Shown one piece after another: positions 46,024-52,692 of a DNA stretch of 52,692 bases. Positions within the stretch are counted from its first letter, which is position 1. Every line of letters starts with the position of its first letter. The notes below the pieces were generated by a model. It saw only the letters and a list, made by a program, of their open reading frames with translations. It made no database searches and was not told where the DNA came from. Source of the stretch: Bacteroides xylanisolvens XB1A (GTDB taxonomy: Bacteria; Bacteroidota; Bacteroidia; Bacteroidales; Bacteroidaceae); NCBI RefSeq assembly GCF_000210075.1, contig NC_021017.1:3900620-3953311 (forward strand), given 5' to 3'. A program made the position numbers and the translations under genes.

Positions 46024-48699
46024 ATGAATAGTATGAAACGGTTATTATGTTTAGTTTGTTGTTTCTGTTGGCTGTCTGTGATAGTGTATGGAAGTCAGAA
46101 AACAACTGCTTTTTATTTGTCAGAGTTGAAATGTGAAAATCTTATTAATCCTCTAGGAATTGATAATGTGACCCCTCACTTCAGTTGGAAGTTGAAGGGA
46201 AACGGCTGGAAAGGCGGGCAGACTTATTATGAGATACAGGTAGCTTCGGATAGTATTCTGTTGACGCAGGATAGGGCTGATTTATGGAATACCGGGAAAT
46301 TGAAATCCAATGTTTCTGTTATGGTTCCTTATCAGGGTAAGGCTTTAACTTCCCGTTCTTTGTGCTATTGGCGGGTACGTGTTTGGGATGCTAAAAAACA
46401 AGTTTCATCATGGAGTCCAGTTGCTCGTTTTGGAGTTGGTATCTTGAATAAATCACAGATGCAAGGAGATTATATAGGGGCTTCTATTGAGGGTGATAAG
46501 ATTTGTGCTCCTATTCTTCGAAAAAAAGTGAAGCTGACTCAAGGGGAGACTTCTTTCCTGCATGTAAATACGTTGGGGTATCACGAAATTTATGTCAATG
46601 GGAAAAAGGTAGGGAAAGATGTCCTTACACCTGCTGTATCACATTTATCTAAACGTTCACTGATTGTTACTTATGATGTAACTCCTTATCTAAGAGAAGG
46701 AGAAAATGATCTGCTTATCTGGCTGGGACAAGGTTGGTATAAAACGACTACTTTCGGAGCTGCTTATGAAGGTCCGTTGGTAAAGGCAGAACTGGATGTG
46801 TTGAGAAACGGTAAATGGGAAGTGGTAACGAAGACAGACGAATCATGGAACGGACGTGAAAGTGGTTATTCGGATACAGGTACTTGGCGTGCTTTGCAGT
46901 TTGGAGGTGAGAGGCTAGATGGAAGGATTCTTCCGCGAGATCTCTCAACACAGGCTTTAGACAAAATGAAATGGACTCCTGTTGTGAAAGTGAATGTTCC
47001 TGATCATTTTGCTTCTCCTCAAATGTGTGAGGTAAACAAGATACATCAGACCTTGCAGGCTGTTTCTGTAAAAAAAATAGATGATGATACATGGCTGGTA
47101 GATATGGGAAAGGTTCAGACCGGATGGTTTGAGATGCAAATGCCTATATTGCCGGCAGGGCATGAGGTTATCATGGAGTATAGTGATAATTTGACGAAAG
47201 ACGGTGAATTTGACAAGCAAGGTGAAAGTGATATCTATATATCTGGTGGTAAGCAAGGAGAGTACTTCAGAAATAAATTCAATCATCACGCTTTCCGATA
47301 CGTGCGCATCTCCAATCTTCCTCAAGAACCGGAAACAGGTGCTATGAAATCTCTGCAAATTTATGGAGATTACAAACAGACTGCTACTTTTGAATGTTCG
47401 GATGCTGACTTGAATGATATCCATAATATGATTCAGTATACTATGAAATGTTTGACTTTTAGTGGATATATGGTAGATTGTCCACATTTGGAACGTGCAG
47501 GGTATGGTGGTGATGGAAACTCGTCGACGATGTCTTTGCAAACGATGTACGATGTAGCTCCAACATTTGAAAACTGGATACAAACATGGGGAGACTCCAT
47601 GCGTGAAGGAGGAAGTTTGCCGCATGTTGGTCCTAATCCGGGTGCCGGTGGCGGCGGTCCGTATTGGTGCGGATTCTTTGTACAGGCTCCCTGGAGAACG
47701 TATGTCAACTATAATGATCCCCGCTTGATTGAGAAATATTATTCTCAAATGAAAGAGTGGTTTAAGTATGTTGATAAATATACAGTAGATGGTTTGCTGA
47801 AACGTTGGCCCGATACCAAATACCGTGACTGGTATTTGGGCGATTGGCTGGCACCCATGGGAGTAGATGCAGGTAATCAGGCTTCAGTGGATTTGGTAAG
47901 TAACTGTTTTATCAGCGAATGCTTGAGCACCATGTATAAGACAGCCTTAACATTAGGAAACAAAGAAGAGGCGGAAGAGTTTGCTATTCGTAAAGAAAAA
48001 CTTAACAAGTTGATTCATCAGACGTTCTACCGTGCGGATGAAGGAATCTATTCTACCGGCTCACAATTGGATATGTGCTATCCTATGTTGGTAGGTGTTG
48101 TACCTGATTCTTTGTATAATAAAGTGAAAGAGAATGTCGTTATGATGACCGAAGAAAAGCATAAAGGACATATTGCTGTTGGTTTGGTTGGAGTACCTAT
48201 TTTGACTGAATGGGCTGTTCGGAATAAACAAGTGGATTTCTTCTATCAAATGATGAAGAAACGTGATTATCCCGGTTATCTGTATATGATTGATCGTGGT
48301 GCGACAGCGACTTGGGAATATTGGAGCGGAGAACGAAGTCGTGTGCACAATTGTTACAATGGAATTGGTACTTGGTTTTATCAGGCTGTAGGAGGAATAC
48401 GTCTTGACGAGGCTGAACCTGGATATCGTCACTTCTATGTCGATCCTCAAATTCCGAATGGTGTGACCTGGGCAAAAGTAACGAAAGAATCACCTTATGG
48501 CACAATTGCTGTTAATTGGAAGTTGGAAGATGATAACCAGCTGAACCTTCAATTGACAGTTCCTGCCGGAACAACAGCTACAATTTGCATCCCCAATAAT
48601 GCTGTCTCATGTAAGATGAATAAGAAGAAAGTGAGTATTAAAAAGCAGACTGTTGATGTAGAAGCAGGGCATTATGAATTTCTATTTAATTTGAAGTAG
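46024..48699 (+). CDS. GH78 alpha-L-rhamnosidase, secreted
   Basis: The 891-residue protein has a signal peptide (cleavage after VYGSQ; start at 46024 or 46033). The N-terminal part LSELKCENLINPLGI and the beta-sandwich blocks (VNTLGYHEIYVNGKKV; WLGQGWYKTTTFG) are typical of bacterial GH78. The (alpha/alpha)6 barrel shows DCPHLERAGYGGDG, with Asp485 and the likely general acid Glu490, and TWEYWSG with Glu765 as the candidate base. GH78 enzymes are inverting alpha-L-rhamnosidases acting on plant glycosides, pectin side chains and rhamnose-containing glycans. It is the last gene before a strong hairpin and follows the SGNH gene by 9 bases. Confidence 0.95.
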   Translation: MNSMKRLLCLVCCFCWLSVIVYGSQKTTAFYLSELKCENLINPLGIDNVTPHFSWKLKGNGWKGGQTYYEIQVASDSILLTQDRADLWNTGKLKSNVSVMVPYQGKALTSRSLCYWRVRVWDAKKQVSSWSPVARFGVGILNKSQMQGDYIGASIEGDKICAPILRKKVKLTQGETSFLHVNTLGYHEIYVNGKKVGKDVLTPAVSHLSKRSLIVTYDVTPYLREGENDLLIWLGQGWYKTTTFGAAYEGPLVKAELDVLRNGKWEVVTKTDESWNGRESGYSDTGTWRALQFGGERLDGRILPRDLSTQALDKMKWTPVVKVNVPDHFASPQMCEVNKIHQTLQAVSVKKIDDDTWLVDMGKVQTGWFEMQMPILPAGHEVIMEYSDNLTKDGEFDKQGESDIYISGGKQGEYFRNKFNHHAFRYVRISNLPQEPETGAMKSLQIYGDYKQTATFECSDADLNDIHNMIQYTMKCLTFSGYMVDCPHLERAGYGGDGNSSTMSLQTMYDVAPTFENWIQTWGDSMREGGSLPHVGPNPGAGGGGPYWCGFFVQAPWRTYVNYNDPRLIEKYYSQMKEWFKYVDKYTVDGLLKRWPDTKYRDWYLGDWLAPMGVDAGNQASVDLVSNCFISECLSTMYKTALTLGNKEEAEEFAIRKEKLNKLIHQTFYRADEGIYSTGSQLDMCYPMLVGVVPDSLYNKVKENVVMMTEEKHKGHIAVGLVGVPILTEWAVRNKQVDFFYQMMKKRDYPGYLYMIDRGATATWEYWSGERSRVHNCYNGIGTWFYQAVGGIRLDEAEPGYRHFYVDPQIPNGVTWAKVTKESPYGTIAVNWKLEDDNQLNLQLTVPAGTTATICIPNNAVSCKMNKKKVSIKKQTVDVEAGHYEFLFNLK

Positions 48700-48757
48700 A
48701 TACATCACTCCCATTTAGAAAGCATATCGTTATAAGGATTAAGCTTAGATTTGTTGG

Positions 48758-48820
48758 ATGGTTGTTTTTATTTGATTATTCTATACCTGTGGTTTATTAT
48801 AATCAAATAAAAGCAACCAT
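48758..48820. terminator. Strong hairpin closing the GH78-containing operon
   Basis: ATGGTTGTTTTTATTTGATTA (from 48758) pairs with TAATCAAATAAAAGCAACCAT (ending 48820). The stem is 22 base pairs with one mismatch, and the loop is about 19 bases. It lies 59 bases after the GH78 stop and before TTCTTTGTA, so it probably ends the operon. Confidence 0.8.
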
Positions 48821-49082
48821 TTCTTTGTATATAGTAAAAAGAAAGTGTATTTGTGGTTGGATATTGATGGTGGCACTCTTTTCTGAAAGATATGGATATA
48901 TAAAAGTAATTGTTATCACTGGATAAAGTTAAATCAGATGACGAAATTTAGTTTCTATCTTTCTATTAATCAGCTTTATATTATTGTAATGGACAGATTT
49001 ATACTTTAACTATAAATTTGTCCAAAGATAATCTTCTAATCCGGGAAATGAATAAGAAGAAATCCCAGCCTCTGAAGACGAT

Positions 49083-49265
49083 TCGGTTCTTCTTCAAATT
49101 CCGTGCTAGTAAAGCTCATTGAAAGGTTGATGGATAAAGGGATATCGGCATATTAGAAATAGCAAATAAATTATCCAAGCTATATGCATCTTAAAGTACC
49201 CCGGAATAGCCATGAATAAGGTTATTGAACATAAATAAGTAGCACGGAATTTGATTAAGAACCAA
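49083..49265. repeat. Imperfect inverted repeat flanking 133 bp
   Basis: Bases 49083-49107 (TCGGTTCTTCTTCAAATTCC plus GTGCT) match the reverse complement of 49241-49265 at 22 of 25 positions, with 133 bases between the arms. It may be a remnant of an insertion sequence or transposase end, or a worn invertible segment. Neither reading is settled. Confidence 0.6.
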
Positions 49266-49496
49266 ATACGTTCCAGCCCCCCTAAGTTGAATTTCTTTAT
49301 TGATATACTCAACCCCCACCCTGCATTGTTATCGGCTTAATTATGATTTTTATACGATTCTTTTTAAATATCTATTTTAGTGGTTTCCAAAATTTCAAGC
49401 GTTCATAGTATAAAGTTCAATAGATATAGGTAAAAAGTTAGGATTGGTGTTTGTATTTCCATAATATTTCTCTAGTTTAATGAAAAATATGATATC

Positions 49497-52400
49497 ATGA
49501 AAAATGTTTTAGTAATGATTACGTGTGTTTTGATTTGCTTTTTATCAGCGTGCTCGAATGTAAAAAATGTACCTTCCATAGTAACTATTGAAAAAGGCTT
49601 TCGGGAAATTCCCGATAGTATCCGAGTGGGATGTTATTGGTATTGGATTTCAGATAATATCTCAAAAGAGGGAGTGGTTAAAGATCTGTATGCTATGAAA
49701 AAGGCAGGGATTACTCGTGTTTACATAGGAAATATTGATATAGGAGGAAATGCTTATGGAGATGTGAAAATATTTACGCCTGAATGGTGGGAGGTTGTAC
49801 ATGTAGCACTGAAAACTGCTACAGAACTGGATATGGAAATAGGAATGTTTAATAGTCCTGGGTGGAGTCAGTCGGGAGGACCGTGGGTGAAGCCGGAACA
49901 GAGTATGCGTTATCTGGCAGCTACCGATACGATGGTGAAAGGTTCGCAAACACTTTCATATACGATACCTGAATATTCGGATTCGATGCAATTGGTCCGT
50001 GTTATAGCTTATCCTACACAAAGTGATGTGTTTAAAAAAGAATGGAAACTGCAACAGAAAGGATATGAACCCGTAGTTTTTGAAATGCATCTTGATGAAC
50101 CACAACCTATTCGTAGTTTTACTTTTACAACAAACAATTATGTATGGACCAAAGCGGAATTGCAAGCTAAAGTAGATGATACTTATAAAACGATCAGGAA
50201 ATTTGAGATAGATCGCACCAATGGAATGCGTTCTGTTGGCTTTTTTACAAATGCTCCGGTTGTTATTTCTCTTCCTGCAACGCAATCTGCAGATTTTCGT
50301 TTGTTGTTGGATAAACCGATTAATTCTTATGGAGACATTGAGGCCATTGTTTCTCTTTCTTCCGCAAAAGTGGTAGAACGGTATCCTGAACAATCTTTGG
50401 CAAAAATGTATCAGCGTCCTGATCCAAAATGGAATTCATATATGTGGCCTAACCAAGATTGGTATAATGATTCGGAGGGGTTTGTGATACTGGAAGATAA
50501 GGTGACAGATTTAACAGCCTTTCTGTCGTCAGACGGAATGTTGACTTGGAATGTGCCTGAAGGAGATTGGATTATTTCTTGTTTGGAAATGAAAACGACA
50601 GGTGTGACAAATACACCTGCCACACCTGAAGCTACTGGGCTTGAAGTAGACAAGATGAGTAGAAAGCATGTTAGTGCACATTTTGATGCTTATATGGGTG
50701 AAATCCTCCGTCGTATCCCCGAAGCTGATCGGAAGAGCCTGAAAATAGTAGTGCAAGACAGCTATGAAACGGGTAGCCAAAATTGGGCAGATGATATGCT
50801 GGAACGTTTTAAGAAGGTTTATGGGTACGATCCGTTACCTTATTTACCAACTCTATATGGAAAAGTGGTAGGTAATGAGGATATATCTTCGCGTTTTCTT
50901 TGGGATTTACGTCGTTTGATTGCTGATGCTGTTTCATATGATTATGTAGGTGGTTTGAGGTATATTTGCCATCAACATGGACTCACAACTTGGTTGGAAA
51001 ATTATGGGCATTGGGGATTTCCGGGAGAATTCTTGCAATATGGCGGTCAATCTGATGAGATTAGTGGTGAATTTTGGAACTTTGGTGATTTGGGACTAAT
51101 TGAGAATCGTTGTGCTTCCTCTTGTGGACATATTTACGGTAAAAAGCGTATTTGGGCGGAGTCTTGTACCAGTGGAGGACCTAATTTCACGAATTATCCG
51201 GCTAATATGAAAGCGCGGATAGATCGTTTCTTTACAGAAGGTATCAATGCTTCACTGCTTCATCTGTATATTCATCAACCGTATGAGGATCGCAATCCTG
51301 GTATGAGTGCTTGGTTTGGAAGTGACTTCAATCGGAAAAATACTTGGTTTAGTCAGATGGATTTATTTACAGACTATCTGCGGAGATCAAATTTCCTTTT
51401 GCAGCAAGGTACTTATGTGGCGGATGTTGCCTATTTTATCGGTGAGGATGCTCCCAAAATGACAGGTTCAATAGACCCTCAATTACCAAAGGGATATTCT
51501 TTTGACTTTATTAATGCCGAGGTTCTTTTAACGAGAGCTGTCGTTAAGGATGGTTATTTAACCTTGCCGGATGGAATGAGGTATCGTTTATTGGTATTGC
51601 CAAATCAAAAATCAATGCGTCCTGAAGTTTTGAGAAAGATTAGCGAATTGGTACGCAATGGTTTGGCTGTTTATGGTGATGCTCCTGAATATTCTCCGAG
51701 CCTATCTGATTATCCTGAGGCAGATAAGGAGATTTCACATACTGGTACAGAATTGTTTGCTAACGATTATTATGGAAAAGGGAGAGTGTTCCAACGGGGA
51801 CTTGTTTTACAAGATGTGTTGGATACACTGAATATATGTCCTGATTTTATGTGTGAAAAGGATATGCCAGTTCTGTTTATACATCGAACTCTACCGGATG
51901 CGGAAATTTATTTTGTGTCCAATCAGCATAATGAGAAAGTGATTTTCAACGGAGAATTTCGTGTATCTCAGGATTTCTCTCCAGAACATTGGAATCCTGT
52001 TACAGGGGAGATTCGCTATTTACCGGATTTTAAGAGTAAAGAAGGTTATACATCTTTACCGATTGAGTTGGAAGGAAATGAAAGTGCTTTTATTGTTTTT
52101 CGCAAGAATAATAAAGTAACAAGAAAGAAAGATAATTTTCCACAGAAAACAACAGTTTATAAGATAGATACCCCTTGGAAGATCACATTTGAGGCAGGTA
52201 AACGTGGACCGGAGGCAGCGGTAATTTGGTCTCATTTGAAGGATTGGACAAATGTAAATGATAATAAAATTAAGTATTTCTCAGGAAAAGCTGTATATGA
52301 AACAGAATTTGTATTAAAAGAACTTCCGCAGAAGAATTTGTATCTTGAATTGGGCAGTGTGATGGTAATGGCTAAAGTAACTTTGAATGGACACTATGTA

Positions 52401-52646
52401 GGAGGTGTATGGACTTATCCATATAGTTTGAATGTGACAGACTTTTTAAAGGAGGGTGAGAATAAACTGGAGATAACAGTTGTCAATAATTGGCAAAATC
52501 GTCTAATTGGCGACCAGTCTCTTTTGGAAGACCAACGTCCGACATGGACAACTATTAATTCGTGGAAAGCAAATTCTCCGTTACAATCTTCAGGCCTACT
52601 TGGACCTGTAGAAATTCAGGTCGTTGATTATGAATTGGTAAACTAA
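49497..52646 (+). CDS. GH106-like glycosidase lipoprotein (putative alpha-L-rhamnosidase)
   Basis: The 1049-residue protein has a lipobox (LSAC, Cys about residue 19). The N-terminal barrel carries VRVGCYWYWISDNISKEGV-type strands (residues about 43-60), KKAGITRVYIGN and MFNSPGWSQSGGPWVKPEQS, typical of the GH106 / large-glycosidase family. Further blocks are WLENYGHWGFPGEFLQYGG, IWAESCTSGGPNFTNYP and LLHLYIHQPYEDRNPGMS. The C-terminus has a GH2-like carbohydrate-binding beta-sandwich (YETEFVL; KVTLNGHYVGGVWTYPYS). Known GH106 enzymes are calcium-dependent alpha-L-rhamnosidases on pectic and related glycans. It probably has its own promoter after the 0.8 kb gap. Family fairly sure; rhamnose specificity inferred. 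Confidence 0.88.
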   Translation: MKNVLVMITCVLICFLSACSNVKNVPSIVTIEKGFREIPDSIRVGCYWYWISDNISKEGVVKDLYAMKKAGITRVYIGNIDIGGNAYGDVKIFTPEWWEVVHVALKTATELDMEIGMFNSPGWSQSGGPWVKPEQSMRYLAATDTMVKGSQTLSYTIPEYSDSMQLVRVIAYPTQSDVFKKEWKLQQKGYEPVVFEMHLDEPQPIRSFTFTTNNYVWTKAELQAKVDDTYKTIRKFEIDRTNGMRSVGFFTNAPVVISLPATQSADFRLLLDKPINSYGDIEAIVSLSSAKVVERYPEQSLAKMYQRPDPKWNSYMWPNQDWYNDSEGFVILEDKVTDLTAFLSSDGMLTWNVPEGDWIISCLEMKTTGVTNTPATPEATGLEVDKMSRKHVSAHFDAYMGEILRRIPEADRKSLKIVVQDSYETGSQNWADDMLERFKKVYGYDPLPYLPTLYGKVVGNEDISSRFLWDLRRLIADAVSYDYVGGLRYICHQHGLTTWLENYGHWGFPGEFLQYGGQSDEISGEFWNFGDLGLIENRCASSCGHIYGKKRIWAESCTSGGPNFTNYPANMKARIDRFFTEGINASLLHLYIHQPYEDRNPGMSAWFGSDFNRKNTWFSQMDLFTDYLRRSNFLLQQGTYVADVAYFIGEDAPKMTGSIDPQLPKGYSFDFINAEVLLTRAVVKDGYLTLPDGMRYRLLVLPNQKSMRPEVLRKISELVRNGLAVYGDAPEYSPSLSDYPEADKEISHTGTELFANDYYGKGRVFQRGLVLQDVLDTLNICPDFMCEKDMPVLFIHRTLPDAEIYFVSNQHNEKVIFNGEFRVSQDFSPEHWNPVTGEIRYLPDFKSKEGYTSLPIELEGNESAFIVFRKNNKVTRKKDNFPQKTTVYKIDTPWKITFEAGKRGPEAAVIWSHLKDWTNVNDNKIKYFSGKAVYETEFVLKELPQKNLYLELGSVMVMAKVTLNGHYVGGVWTYPYSLNVTDFLKEGENKLEITVVNNWQNRLIGDQSLLEDQRPTWTTINSWKANSPLQSSGLLGPVEIQVVDYELVN

Positions 52647-52650
52647 AATA

Positions 52651-52692
52651 ATGTTAAATAGGAAAAGAGTATTGTTATGGCAGATATATGTA
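52651..52692 (+). CDS. Possible start of the next gene (truncated by window end)
   Basis: An ATG 4 bases after the GH106-like stop opens a frame, MLNRKRVLLWQIYV, that runs to the end of the window. A basic start followed by hydrophobic residues looks like the beginning of a signal peptide. Nothing more can be said from 14 codons. Confidence 0.3.
   Translation, partial: MLNRKRVLLWQIYV

Larger units (their letters stand above)
48700..49496. other. Gene-poor gap between GH78 and the GH106-like gene
   Basis: About 0.8 kb without a convincing gene. It holds a strong hairpin at 48758-48820 and an imperfect 25-base inverted repeat (49083-49107 and 49241-49265). A 24-codon frame at 49048 (MNKKKSQPLKTIRFFF...) and a 68-residue minus-strand frame (49106-49312) share an I(R/W)FxxKFRA(S/T) motif, created by the inverted repeat. 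The right end is AT-rich, with TTTG at 49450-49453 and a weak TAGTTTAA 19 bases later, a possible promoter for the next gene. Confidence 0.6.

Noticed and set aside
49106..49312. 68-codon minus-strand frame in the 0.8 kb gap
   Set aside because: Hydrophobic, without a recognisable family, and partly encoded by the inverted repeat; treated as repeat-derived rather than a gene.
1..52692. tRNA, rRNA, riboswitch or complete insertion sequence
   Set aside because: The intergenic regions were read for cloverleaf-like and riboswitch-like conserved boxes and for transposase genes; none was recognised. A covariance-model scan could still find a small RNA that I missed.

Overview
The window looks like a chromosomal segment of a gut Bacteroides, close to the B. 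thetaiotaomicron / ovatus group. The signs are a complex I operon with fused nuoCD and no nuoEFG, TonB-dependent receptor biology, an ECF sigma factor beside polysaccharide-degrading lipoproteins, Bacteroides-type -7 boxes (TAnnTTTG), and long coding regions without clear Shine-Dalgarno sites. No rRNA, tRNA, complete insertion sequence, prophage or CRISPR array was recognised. No database search was run; family names come from reading motifs.

Layout. (1) 1-8.4 kb, plus strand: a very large periplasmic alpha-2-macroglobulin-like protein without a thioester motif, a DUF1573 protein and the MeaB GTPase that services B12-dependent methylmalonyl-CoA mutase. (2) 8.4-15.4 kb: an EamA-type exporter (minus) diverges from a three-gene plus-strand unit made of an ABC-type ATPase, a DUF4435/TOPRIM-like protein and a YbdG-type mechanosensitive channel. 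The first two resemble the two components of PARIS-type anti-phage immunity. An AraC regulator then converges on an AAA-ATPase/PD-(D/E)XK protein. (3) 15.6-22.8 kb, plus strand: a TonB-dependent receptor without a SusD partner, a beta-helix lipoprotein with an Asp/Gly-rich tether, and a PAS/GAF sensor histidine kinase without a neighbouring response regulator. (4) 22.9-33.1 kb, minus strand: the respiratory complex I operon nuoA-B-CD-H-I-J-K-L-M-N, with an unusual 22-bp-period palindromic repeat array between nuoK and nuoL, preceded by a small secreted protein gene. (5) 33.8-52.7 kb, plus strand: a carbohydrate locus. A TPR/membrane/HTH regulator (DUF6377 type) ends at a terminator. Next comes an ECF sigma factor with a 75-residue anti-sigma fragment that has no membrane or sensor part, then GH38-like, GH92, a frameshifted GH2, an SGNH esterase and a GH78. 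A strong hairpin follows, then an approximately 0.8 kb gene-poor gap and a GH106-like lipoprotein. No SusC/SusD pair lies in the window.

How it works together. Region 5 should strip alpha-mannose (GH38, GH92), a beta-linked sugar (GH2, probably broken here), ester groups (SGNH) and rhamnose (GH78, GH106-like) from a complex glycan. The sigma/anti-sigma pair at the head of the run is the likely switch. Region 4 makes the proton- or sodium-pumping dehydrogenase. The points most worth following up are the ATPase-DUF4435-channel unit, the nuoK/nuoL repeat array, the single-base frameshift in the GH2 gene and the sensorless anti-sigma factor.
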